From Pseudomonas viridiflava (lineage in GTDB: Bacteria > Pseudomonadota > Gammaproteobacteria > Pseudomonadales > Pseudomonadaceae), in NCBI RefSeq assembly GCF_900580675.1, contig NZ_UTBG01000186.1, forward strand, positions 248,001-312,000: a stretch of 64,000 nucleotides of DNA, in the 5' to 3' direction. A model generated the notes under the pieces. It was not told the origin of the DNA. It ran no database searches and worked only from the letters and a program-made list of their open reading frames with translations. A program made the position numbers and the translations under genes. This document shows positions 25,916 through 33,779 of this stretch, in pieces; within the stretch, counting starts at the first letter, position 1; every line of letters starts with the position of its first letter.

Positions 25916-26488
25916 ATGAAGATTTCACGCGGTTTCGCCCTTTCCTGCCTGATGGCCCTGGCGGCCGGCCCGGTGTTCGCCGCAGGCTTCAGCCTTGGCG
26001 ATGCGGCCAATGCCATTTCCGGCATGCAGGGTGGCAACAACAAAGCCGCTGCCGCCGCACCGTCGTCCGAGACGGCCGGCCTGCTGAGCGCATTGACCTC
26101 GCAACTCAACATCACCCCTGAACAAGCGGTCGGCGGTACGGGCGCCATGCTCGGCCTGGCCAAGAACAAACTGAGCGGCACCGATTATTCGCAACTGGGC
26201 AAAAGCGTGCCCGGCCTGGATCAACTCTCGGGGAGCAATTCCCTGGGCAGCCTCGGGGCCTTGAGCGGGATGCTCGGCCAGAGCGGCGGCAGCAAGACGT
26301 CTGGCCTGGACGGCCTGCTGGGCAACGTCAAAAACACTAACGACCTGAACACCGCGTTCAGCGCCTTGGGCATGGACAGTGGCATGGTCAGCCAGTTTGC
26401 CCCGGTGATCCTGCAATACCTGGGCGGCCAGGGCGCCAACAGCTCGGTGCTGGGCAAACTGGCCCAGGCCTGGGGCACCGGCGGCTAA
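25916..26488 (+). CDS. DUF2780 (VcgC/VcgE-like) secreted protein
   Basis: The 190-residue protein has a signal peptide (MKISRGFALSCLMALAAGPVFA, cleaved before AGFSL). The mature part is small-residue rich, with LLSALTSQLNITPEQAVGGTGAMLGLAKNKL near residue 55, the DUF2780 hallmark. The Gly/Ser-rich middle (SGSNSLGSLGALSGMLGQSGGS) is probably flexible. Function is unknown. It is divergent from the ECF sigma gene and may be its target. It converges on the acyltransferase gene, with stop codons overlapping by four bases. Confidence 0.8.
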   Translation: MKISRGFALSCLMALAAGPVFAAGFSLGDAANAISGMQGGNNKAAAAAPSSETAGLLSALTSQLNITPEQAVGGTGAMLGLAKNKLSGTDYSQLGKSVPGLDQLSGSNSLGSLGALSGMLGQSGGSKTSGLDGLLGNVKNTNDLNTAFSALGMDSGMVSQFAPVILQYLGGQGANSSVLGKLAQAWGTGG

Positions 26489-27372
26489 CTAGGTTCCGCG
26501 CGCAGCTGTTCGATGCGCGCATCCTTCTCGGTCCAGAGCTGGTTGACCCAGTTCTGGAAGGTCTGGCGAAACACCGGATCGTTCTCGTAATCCCCTTGCC
26601 ACAACGCCGGGTCCAGCTCGCGGGTCTGGATATCAATGATCACTTTAGGCACCGTGCCGCTGATCAAATCCCAGAACCCCGGGATCTTCTGTTGCGGATA
26701 GACGACCGTCACGTCGAGCACCGCGTCCAACTGCTCACCCATCGCCGCCAGCACAAACGCCACGCCACCGGCCTTGGGCTTAAGCAACCGCGCGAACGGT
26801 GACGCCTGCTGCGCCCGTTTACCTTCGGTGAACCGCGTGCCTTCCAGGTAATTGACCACCGTGACCGGCTGACGCTTGAACAGCTCGCAGGCCTCTTTGG
26901 TGATTTTCAGGTCCTGCCCCGCCAGCTCGGGGTGCTTGGCCAGGAACGCCTTGGTGTAGCGCTTCATGAACGGGTAATCCAGCGCCCACCAGGCGAGGCC
27001 CAGGAACGGCACCCAGATCAGCTCTTTTTTCAGGAAAAACTTGAAGAACGGCGTGCGGCGGTTGAGGGCCTGGATCAGCGCCGGGATATCCACCCAGGAT
27101 TGGTGGTTGCTGATCACCAGGTAGCTGGTGTCGCTGCGCAGGTCGCCGCCGCCACGGATGTCCCATTGGGTCGGGATGCACAGCGAAAAGATCAGCTTGT
27201 CGATCTCGGCCCAGGTCTCGGCGATCCACATCACCGCCCCGGAGGCGTAGTCCCGATAGCGACCGGGGGCCACCAGCTTGAGCAGGGCAAACACCATCAG
27301 CGGTCCGATCAGAACCAGCGTGTTGAGCAACAGCAGCAGTGAAACGAAACAGCCGGTGAGCAGGCGGCGCAT
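26485..27372 (-). CDS. 1-acyl-glycerol-3-phosphate acyltransferase family membrane protein
   Basis: This 295-residue PlsC-family protein has a hydrophobic N-terminus (LLTGCFVSLLLLLNTLVLIGPLMVFALL). It carries the acyltransferase motif SNHQSWVD (HX4D) near residue 85, FLKKELIWVPFLGLAWWAL, and the acceptor motif YLEGTRFT. It should transfer acyl chains to a lysophospholipid at the inner membrane; the closest characterised relatives are the YihG/LPAAT group. The start at 27372 (MRRLLTGCF) fits the family length; the longer frame upstream lacks a signal-anchor start. Confidence 0.85.
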   Translation of the reverse strand: MRRLLTGCFVSLLLLLNTLVLIGPLMVFALLKLVAPGRYRDYASGAVMWIAETWAEIDKLIFSLCIPTQWDIRGGGDLRSDTSYLVISNHQSWVDIPALIQALNRRTPFFKFFLKKELIWVPFLGLAWWALDYPFMKRYTKAFLAKHPELAGQDLKITKEACELFKRQPVTVVNYLEGTRFTEGKRAQQASPFARLLKPKAGGVAFVLAAMGEQLDAVLDVTVVYPQQKIPGFWDLISGTVPKVIIDIQTRELDPALWQGDYENDPVFRQTFQNWVNQLWTEKDARIEQLRAEPS

Positions 27373-27543
27373 AAGTAACTCTTGGAATCTTGTGGGCAGG
27401 TCATCATAAGAGAGCGGCGTCCAGAGGCCAAATCGCAAATCGCCAGACGAATGTTTCACAATGTGCCTGCTAGGGTTGAGAACTAACTAACGATGGCTTT
27501 TGCGGTCTAGAATCCGCCTACTTCTTTCCGAGGAAATCGCTTC

Positions 27544-28044
27544 GTGAAACTGCTCCTTGCCTCCCTCGCCCTGGCGGCGCTGCCGGTCATGGCCGCCGAA
27601 CCGACCCTCTACGGTCGCTACGAATATATCCAGTTGCCGGAGATCGGCGAAACCTTCAAGGCCAAGATGGACACCGGCGCGCTGACCGCCTCGCTGTCGG
27701 CCCGTGACATCGAGACCTTCACCCGCGACGGCGACGACTGGGTGCGCTTCCGCCTCGGCGGCAAAGACGCCACCAACAAGGTCTATGAACACAAAGTGTC
27801 GCGCATCAGCAAGATCAAAAGCCGCGCCGACGAAGACGACGACAAGGACGAAGCCACTGTGGCCAAGCGCCCGGTGATCGACCTGGAAATGTGCCTGGGC
27901 GACGTCAAGCGCACGGTCGAGGTCAACCTCACCGACCGCAGCAGTTTCAACTACCCGTTGCTGATCGGCGCCAAGGCCCTGCGTGAATTTGGCGCTGCGG
28001 TGAACCCGGCCCGCCGTTACACTGCGGACAAACCGGACTGCTGA
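27544..28044 (+). CDS. Retropepsin-like protease of the RimB/zinc-protease family
   Basis: The 166-residue protein has a signal peptide (KLLLASLALAALPVMA) and a retropepsin-like fold with the aspartic motif MDTGALTASL near residue 41, plus RSSFNYPLLIGAKAL. It belongs to the group annotated ATP-dependent zinc protease or RimB-like, which often sits next to RimK-type ligases. The start is GTG after GAGGAAATCGCTTC. It lies nine bases before creB, so it may share the cre transcript; a link to Cre signalling is only inferred from position. Confidence 0.75.
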   Translation: MKLLLASLALAALPVMAAEPTLYGRYEYIQLPEIGETFKAKMDTGALTASLSARDIETFTRDGDDWVRFRLGGKDATNKVYEHKVSRISKIKSRADEDDDKDEATVAKRPVIDLEMCLGDVKRTVEVNLTDRSSFNYPLLIGAKALREFGAAVNPARRYTADKPDC

Positions 28045-28053
28045 CGGACCACC

Positions 28054-28722
28054 ATGCCGCATATCCTGATTGTCGAAGATGAAGCGGCGATAGCCGACAC
28101 GCTGATTTTCGCCCTGCAAGGCGAGGGCTTTGCCACCACTTGGCTGAGCCTCGGCCAGGAGGCACTGACCCATCAGCGCCAGACCCCGGCCGACCTGATC
28201 ATCCTGGATATCGGCCTGCCGGATATCAGCGGCTTTGAAACCTGCAAGCAACTGCGCCGTTTCAGTGAAGTGCCGGTGATGTTCCTCAGCGCGCGGGATG
28301 GGGAGATCGACCGCGTAGTGGGACTGGAAATCGGCGCGGACGATTACGTGGTCAAGCCGTTCAGCCCACGCGAGGTGGCGGCGCGGGTGCGGGCGATCCT
28401 CAAGCGCGTGGGGCCAGCCACGGCGCCTGCGTTGTTCCAGGTCGACCTGGAACGCATGCAAATCAGCTATCGCGGCCAAGCCCTGAGCCTCACGCGCCAC
28501 GAATTCCGCCTGCTGCAAAGCCTGCTCGAGCAACCCGAGCGGGTGTTCAGTCGCGAGCAGTTGCTGGATGCGGTGGGCGTGGCGGCGGATGCCGGCTACG
28601 AGCGCAATATCGACAGCCATATCAAAAGTCTGCGTGGCAAACTGCGCAGCGTGGCGGCGGATGCCGAGCCTATCCAGACCCATCGCGGCCTCGGCTACAG
28701 CTACAGCCCGAGCCACAGCTGA
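28054..28722 (+). CDS. creB: Two-component response regulator CreB
   Basis: The 222-residue OmpR/PhoB-type regulator has a receiver domain with phospho-acceptor D52 (LIILDIGLPDISG), acidic residues EDE near position 9, the lysine in YVVKPFSP, and a C-terminal winged helix (LTRHEFRLLQSLLEQPERVFSREQLL). CreBC responds to carbon source and growth conditions and in Pseudomonas to penicillin-binding-protein inhibition, activating creD. Its stop overlaps the creC start by one base. The order creBCD is the standard one. Confidence 0.93.
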   Translation: MPHILIVEDEAAIADTLIFALQGEGFATTWLSLGQEALTHQRQTPADLIILDIGLPDISGFETCKQLRRFSEVPVMFLSARDGEIDRVVGLEIGADDYVVKPFSPREVAARVRAILKRVGPATAPALFQVDLERMQISYRGQALSLTRHEFRLLQSLLEQPERVFSREQLLDAVGVAADAGYERNIDSHIKSLRGKLRSVAADAEPIQTHRGLGYSYSPSHS

Positions 28723-30161
28723 TGCGCCTGGGGCTGCGGATTTTCCTGGTGTATGCGCTGTTTATCGGCCTGACCGGTTACTTTGTGCTCAGCACCGTGA
28801 TGAAGGAAATCCGCCCCGGCGTGCGCCAGTCCACCGAAGAAACCCTGGTGGACACCGCCAACCTGCTGGCGGAAATCCTGCGTGACGACGTGAAAAACCA
28901 CACCCTTGGCCAAAGCCACTGGCCGGAATTGCTCAAGGCCTACGGCAATCGCCAGCCCGGCGCGACCATATGGGGTCTGCCGAAAAACCAGGTCAACCAC
29001 CGTATCTATGTGACCGACGCCAAGGGCATCGTGCTGCTCGACTCCAGCGGCGAAGCGGTAGGCCAGGACTACTCCAAATGGAATGACGTGTACCTGACCC
29101 TGCGCGGCGAATACGGCGCGCGCTCCACCCGCAGCGACGCTGACGACGCCACTTCCTCGGTGATGCACGTGGGCGCGCCGATCCGCGACAACGGCCAGAT
29201 CATCGGTGTGGTCACGGTGGCCAAGCCCAACAGCTCGTTGCAGCCGTATGTCGACCGTACCGAGCGGCGCTTGCTCTGGTATGGCGCCGGGTTGGTCAGC
29301 CTCGGCTTATTGCTCGGCGCGTTGTTGTCGTGGTGGCTGAGCGTGGCCCTGCACCGGCTGACGGCGTACGCACAGGCCGTCAGCGAAGGCCGACGCGCCG
29401 AGTTGCCGCATTACCGCGGCGGTGAACTCAAGCAACTGTCCACCGCTGTAGAGCACATGCGCACGCAGCTGGAGGGCAAGGCTTACGTCGAGCATTACGT
29501 GCACACCCTGACCCACGAACTGAAAAGCCCGCTGGCGGCGATTCGTGGTGCGGCGGAGCTGTTGCAGGGCGAGATGAGCCGCGAGCAGCAGCAGCGCTTC
29601 GTGGGCAATATCGACAGCGAAAGCGCGCGCCTGCAACAATTGATCGAACGCCTGCTGAACCTGGCGCAAGTCGAACAGCGCCAGGGCCTGGAAGAACAAA
29701 CCAGCATGCCCCTGGCCGCGTTGGTCGAGGACGTGCTCAAGGCCCAATGCGCACGCATCGAAGGCGCCCGCTTGCACATCGAACAGACGATTGCTGCGGA
29801 TGTGCAGGTGTTCGGCGAGCCTTTCCTGCTGCGCCAGGCCTTGGGCAATCTGCTGGAAAATGCCCTGGACTTCACCCCGCCCGGCGGCGTGTTGCGGTTC
29901 AGCGCGCAGGCCTGGCACCACGACGTGCAGGTCAGCCTGTTCAACCAGGCCGCGCCGATTCCCGACTATGCCTTGCCGCGTTTGAGCGAGCGTTTCTATT
30001 CGCTGCCGCGCCCGGCCAGCGGGCGCAAAAGCACCGGGCTCGGTCTCAACTTTGTCGAGGAAGTGATGAAGCTGCACGGCGGCGCGTTGCAGATTGGCAA
30101 TGTGCAAGGCGGCGTGCAAGTGGTGCTGCATCTCCACACAGTCTCCACACTGCCCACATAA
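28722..30161 (+). CDS. creC: Sensor histidine kinase CreC
   Basis: The 479-residue kinase has a membrane segment at 5-25, a periplasmic sensor part (about 30-185), a second membrane segment near 186-207, a HAMP-like linker, the HisKA motif THELKSPLAAI with the phospho-acceptor histidine near residue 265, and a HATPase domain (NLLENALDFTPPGG, STGLGLNFVEEV). It phosphorylates CreB. The ATG overlaps the creB stop (TGATG). Confidence 0.93.
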   Translation: MRLGLRIFLVYALFIGLTGYFVLSTVMKEIRPGVRQSTEETLVDTANLLAEILRDDVKNHTLGQSHWPELLKAYGNRQPGATIWGLPKNQVNHRIYVTDAKGIVLLDSSGEAVGQDYSKWNDVYLTLRGEYGARSTRSDADDATSSVMHVGAPIRDNGQIIGVVTVAKPNSSLQPYVDRTERRLLWYGAGLVSLGLLLGALLSWWLSVALHRLTAYAQAVSEGRRAELPHYRGGELKQLSTAVEHMRTQLEGKAYVEHYVHTLTHELKSPLAAIRGAAELLQGEMSREQQQRFVGNIDSESARLQQLIERLLNLAQVEQRQGLEEQTSMPLAALVEDVLKAQCARIEGARLHIEQTIAADVQVFGEPFLLRQALGNLLENALDFTPPGGVLRFSAQAWHHDVQVSLFNQAAPIPDYALPRLSERFYSLPRPASGRKSTGLGLNFVEEVMKLHGGALQIGNVQGGVQVVLHLHTVSTLPT

Positions 30162-30212
30162 ATCCCCCACACGCGCGGTTCACGCTCTGCCCATCAAAAC
30201 AGGGAGAGACCC

Positions 30213-31559
30213 ATGAACCGCAGCCTGCTTTTCAAACTTGGCGCGATCGCGCTGCTGATCCTGCTGTTGCTGATTCCGTTGCTGATGATCAACGGCATCA
30301 TCAGCGACCGCCAGCAACTGCGCGACGGCGTATTGATGGACATCGCCCGCAGCTCCAGCTACGCCCAGCGGCTGACCGGACCGGTGATGGTGGTGCCGTA
30401 TCGCAAGACCGTGCGCGAGTGGAAACTCAATGAGAAGCTCAACAAACGCTACGAAGAAACCCGCGAAGAGCGCGGTCGTCTGTATTTCCTGCCGGAGCGT
30501 TTTGAGCTCGACGGCAAGGTGCAGACCGAACTGCGTGCACGCGGCATCTACCAGGCGCGGCTGTTCCATGCGGACAACCGCATCAGCGGGCGTTTCGAGC
30601 TGCCTGCGCAGTTGGGCATCACTGAGAACTTCGCCGATTACCGCTTTGAACCGGCGTTTCTGGCGGTGGGCATCAGCGATATTCGCGGCATTGAAAATGC
30701 GCTGAAACTCGAGCTGGGTACTCAGCGCCTGGAATTCTCGCCAGGCTCCCAGGTCGACTGGCTGGGGGAGGGCGTGCACGTGGCACTGCCGGAGCTGGAC
30801 AGCAAAAAGCCGGCGGTTTTCGATTTCGCTTTCGACCTGCGCCTGCAAGGCACCGAGCAACTGCAAGTGGTGCCGGTGGGCAAGACCAGCCAGGTCTCGC
30901 TGGCCTCCAACTGGCCGCACCCGAGTTTTATCGGCAACTTCCTGCCGGCTCAGCGTGAAGTGACCGACACAGGCTTTACCGCCAACTGGCAGACCACGTT
31001 CTTTTCCACCAACCTCGAACAAGCCCTGCAAACTTGCCTGGACCGCCAGGGCTGCGACGACTTCAACAACCGCAGCTTCGGCGTGAATTTCATCGACCCG
31101 GTGGACCAGTACCTCAAGAGCGACCGCGCGATCAAATACGCGCTGCTGTTTATCGCGCTGACGTTTGCCGGCTTCTTCCTGTTCGAAGTGCTGAAAAGCC
31201 TGGCGGTGCACCCGATTCAATATGCCTTGGTGGGGGTTGCGTTGGCGTTCTTCTACTTGCTGCTGTTGTCGCTGTCCGAGCACCTGGGCTTTGCGCCGGC
31301 TTACCTGATATCGGCGAGTGCCTGCGTGTTGCTGATCGGTTTCTACGTGTGCCACGTGCTGCGCAGCGTCGCCCATGGCCTGGGCTTCTCGGCGGGGTTG
31401 GCGGCGTTGTATGGCTTGTTGTACGGGCTGTTGAGCGCCGAGGACTACGCGCTGCTGATGGGCTCGCTGCTGCTGTTCGGCCTGTTGGGCACGGTGATGG
31501 TGCTGACCCGCAAGCTGGACTGGTATGGCGTTGGCAAGCGCAAGGCGGTGGAGCAATGA
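30213..31559 (+). CDS. creD: Inner membrane protein CreD
   Basis: CreD (448 residues) is the main output of CreBC and helps envelope integrity and beta-lactam tolerance in Pseudomonas. It has one N-terminal membrane segment (FKLGAIALLILLLLIPLLMI), a large periplasmic domain to about residue 300, and five to six C-terminal membrane segments (YALLFIALTFAGFFLFEVLKSLAVHPIQY is diagnostic). The start follows GGGAGAGACCC. Only one half of a Cre tag (TTCAC at 30179) is seen upstream. Confidence 0.93.
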   Translation: MNRSLLFKLGAIALLILLLLIPLLMINGIISDRQQLRDGVLMDIARSSSYAQRLTGPVMVVPYRKTVREWKLNEKLNKRYEETREERGRLYFLPERFELDGKVQTELRARGIYQARLFHADNRISGRFELPAQLGITENFADYRFEPAFLAVGISDIRGIENALKLELGTQRLEFSPGSQVDWLGEGVHVALPELDSKKPAVFDFAFDLRLQGTEQLQVVPVGKTSQVSLASNWPHPSFIGNFLPAQREVTDTGFTANWQTTFFSTNLEQALQTCLDRQGCDDFNNRSFGVNFIDPVDQYLKSDRAIKYALLFIALTFAGFFLFEVLKSLAVHPIQYALVGVALAFFYLLLLSLSEHLGFAPAYLISASACVLLIGFYVCHVLRSVAHGLGFSAGLAALYGLLYGLLSAEDYALLMGSLLLFGLLGTVMVLTRKLDWYGVGKRKAVEQ

Positions 31560-31640
31560 TCGGCTTGCGGGAGGACCATCAGCTAAGGGCGCAATTGGTC
31601 GCGAGTATTGCCGCATTCCTCAATTCCACCGCGGGCCAAT

Positions 31641-31756
31641 GTGGGAGCGGGCTTGCCCGCGATGCAGGCACCTCGGTAGGTAGTTACACCGCAGTGATGC
31701 TATCGCAGGCAAGCCAGCTCCCACACAAGCCAGCTCCCACACAAGCCAGCTCCCAC
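31641..31756. repeat. REPIN with tandem 16-base expansion
   Basis: REP arm 31641-31663 faces arm 31701-31724. The second arm is followed by two exact extra copies of ACAAGCCAGCTCCCAC (31725-31740 and 31741-31756), so the arm end is present three times in a row. Confidence 0.93.
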
Positions 31757-31775
31757 AGGGGAGTGAGGGTGAACG

Positions 31776-32405
31776 TTAGGTTGGCGGCTGGGTTTCCAGC
31801 ATCGAAGGCCGCTGGCTGACCTCGGCGTACCAGGCGGCAAGCTGGGGGTTGGCCGAGCGCCATTGCATGTCCGGGTGGCGGAAGTCGAGGTAACCCAGGG
31901 CGCAGGCCACACTGATCGAGGCGATGTCGAAACGGCTGGTCAGCTCGGCGATGGCCTCCTGTTCCAGCTCGGCCAGGGTGCGACGGATCTTGTTGCGCTG
32001 TTCGTCGAGCCATTGGTCCCAGTGTTTTTCCACCGGGCGCAGGGCTGACTCGTAACGCACCAGCACGGCGGCATCCATGATGCCGTCGGCCATCGAGGCC
32101 AGGGTCAGGCGGCGCCAGCGGGCAGAGCCGTCGCGGGGGATCAACGGGTTGCCGACGTGCTGGTAGTCGAAGTAATCGAGGATCACCCGGCTGTCGTGGA
32201 GCACCGAGCCATCGGCCAGGCGCAGGGCCGGGATCTTGCCGACGGGGTTGCCTTGCACCAGTTGTGCATCGGGGTTGACCGGTGTCGGCATGCAGACTTG
32301 CAGGGCTACACGGTCCTGCTGGCCGGTCTCGATCAGCAGCACGCGGACTTTGCGAACAAAGGGTGAAGCGGGGTTGTGGAACAAGGTCAGGCTGGGAGCG
32401 GACAT
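31776..32405 (-). CDS. Glutathione S-transferase family protein
   Basis: The 209-residue protein has a thioredoxin-like N-terminal domain (LTLFHNPASPFVRKVRVLLIETG, with the active-site serine in SPFVRK; GKIPALRLADGSVLHDSRVILDY for glutathione binding) and an all-helical C-terminal domain. The ATG at 32405 has GGAGG seven bases upstream; an in-frame TTG at 32411 is less likely. A GST gene also lies near creD and the fiu genes in P. aeruginosa (PA0473). The substrate is unknown. Confidence 0.87.
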   Translation of the reverse strand: MSAPSLTLFHNPASPFVRKVRVLLIETGQQDRVALQVCMPTPVNPDAQLVQGNPVGKIPALRLADGSVLHDSRVILDYFDYQHVGNPLIPRDGSARWRRLTLASMADGIMDAAVLVRYESALRPVEKHWDQWLDEQRNKIRRTLAELEQEAIAELTSRFDIASISVACALGYLDFRHPDMQWRSANPQLAAWYAEVSQRPSMLETQPPT

Positions 32406-32440
32406 GGACAAACCTCCAGAAAGGGCCGGGCTAATCTATC

Positions 32441-32617
32441 TCACCGCTTGAACAAGGCCCAAGCACCAATTGCAGCCGGTATGCCCAACCCCACCCAACT
32501 CAGCGAATCCCACCCACCATCCCCCAGCAGCGCGGCAAACAATCCGGCCGCACTGAGCAGGCCAATCCCCAGCGGAATCCCAAACACTTTCCAGAAATTC
32601 GACTGACGCGGCTTCAT
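32441..32617 (-). CDS. Small membrane protein coupled to the PepSY protein
   Basis: This 58-residue ORF starts MKPRQSNFWKVFGIPLGI and has two hydrophobic segments (about 10-30 and 38-55). It overlaps the upstream PepSY gene by four bases (ATGA), so it is translated by coupling. I infer a small accessory subunit of the PepSY membrane protein; small proteins of this kind (often annotated DUF3649- or iron-uptake-associated) follow PepSY genes in other pseudomonads. Confidence 0.7.
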   Translation of the reverse strand: MKPRQSNFWKVFGIPLGIGLLSAAGLFAALLGDGGWDSLSWVGLGIPAAIGAWALFKR

Positions 32618-33717
32618 GCCTTGGCCGCCTTGCGCCGCACGATCCACAGGTAAATCCCGCTGCCGAGCACGATGATGGTCAACACATCCATGACCGCCCA
32701 CAGGATCTTCATCGGCATGCCGCCGTAGTCGCCAAAGTGCAGCGGTTGGGACATGCCCATGGCGTCCATGTACCACGGCCGTTCGGCGATGGCAGTGACG
32801 GCCAGGGTGCTGGCGTCGATCAGCACCGGCGTGAGCAGGTGCGAGGTCAGGTGGGTGCTGCCCTTCATGAACACCGCGTAGTGATGCTCGCTGGAAAAGC
32901 GTGTGCCGGGGAAGGCGATAAAGTCCGGCTGCATGCCCGGCGCGGCCTTGGCGGCGATGCTCAGCAGCTCGGTGGCCGGGGCGCGTTGGGTCAGCGGCGG
33001 CGCGTTTTTGTAGGGCTCGATCATCGCGCTGAGGCTGTCCTGGCGCCAGGCGGCGATGATCAAGTCGGCACACGCGCTGATCACTCCGGTCACGCCCACC
33101 ACCAGCGCCCAGGTCAGCGTGACTACGCCGATCAGGTTATGCAGGTCGAGCCAGCGCAGGCGTGTGGATTTGTCCTGGCGCACGGTGGCGAACTTCAGCC
33201 GGCGCATGAACGGCAGGTACAGCACCGTGCCCGAGACAATCGCCACCACAAACAGAAGGCCCATGAACGCCAGCAGCAACTTGCCCGGCAGCCCGGCGAA
33301 CATATCCACATGCAGGCGCAGCAGGAACAGGGTGAAGCCGCCGTTCGCCGACGGCATCTCCACCGCATCACCGGTGCGCGCATCCAGCATGAACGTGTGC
33401 GACGAATTAGGCTCGGTACCGGCCGTGGCGGCCATGATCGCGATCACGCCGTTCTTGTCGTCTTCGTCCCACGCCAGGTATTGCATGGCTTCGCCGGGGC
33501 GATAGGCCTGGGCCTTGGCGACCAGTTGCTCAAGGTTCAACTGCGGCGTATCGGCCGGCATCTGCACCAGTTCCGGCTCGTTGCCCAGCAAGTGGTCGAT
33601 CTCGTGGTGAAACACCAACGGCAGCCCGGTGAGGGCCAGCATCAGCAGGAATACCGTGCAGATCAGGCTGGTCCAGGTGTGGACGAAGGACCAGCGGCGG
33701 ATGGTTTTGCTTTTCAT
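32614..33717 (-). CDS. PepSY-associated transmembrane protein, probable siderophore-iron reductase type
   Basis: The 367-residue inner-membrane protein has an N-terminal segment WSFVHTWTSLICTVFLLMLALTG, a PepSY-like periplasmic part, and further membrane segments (LLAFMGLLFVVAIVSGTVLYLPF, WLDLHNLIGVVTLTWALVVGVTGV, ILGSGIYLWIV). The membrane histidines (HTW, LHNLIG) could bind haem. Proteins of this type (PiuB/FoxB group) release iron from siderophores. It lies downstream of the TonB receptor gene, separated by a terminator hairpin, which fits an iron role. The ATG at 33717 follows GGAGCCGTG. Confidence 0.8.
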   Translation of the reverse strand: MKSKTIRRWSFVHTWTSLICTVFLLMLALTGLPLVFHHEIDHLLGNEPELVQMPADTPQLNLEQLVAKAQAYRPGEAMQYLAWDEDDKNGVIAIMAATAGTEPNSSHTFMLDARTGDAVEMPSANGGFTLFLLRLHVDMFAGLPGKLLLAFMGLLFVVAIVSGTVLYLPFMRRLKFATVRQDKSTRLRWLDLHNLIGVVTLTWALVVGVTGVISACADLIIAAWRQDSLSAMIEPYKNAPPLTQRAPATELLSIAAKAAPGMQPDFIAFPGTRFSSEHHYAVFMKGSTHLTSHLLTPVLIDASTLAVTAIAERPWYMDAMGMSQPLHFGDYGGMPMKILWAVMDVLTIIVLGSGIYLWIVRRKAAKA

Positions 33718-33730
33718 CACGGCTCCATGG

Positions 33731-33759
33731 CAAAAAGGGCCGCGGTTCAGGCGGCCCTT
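33731..33759 (-). terminator. Intrinsic terminator after the TonB receptor gene
   Basis: Read on the minus strand, AAGGGCCGC-CTGAACC-GCGGCCCTT is followed by a T run. It ends the receptor transcript 20 bases after its stop codon. Confidence 0.75.
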
Positions 33760-33779
33760 CGTTAGCGGTTTTTACCGTC

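Noticed and set aside
30162-30212. CreB-binding tag TTCAC-N6-TTCAC upstream of creD
   Set aside because: Only one TTCAC half is present at 30179; the second half is missing, so no site is claimed.
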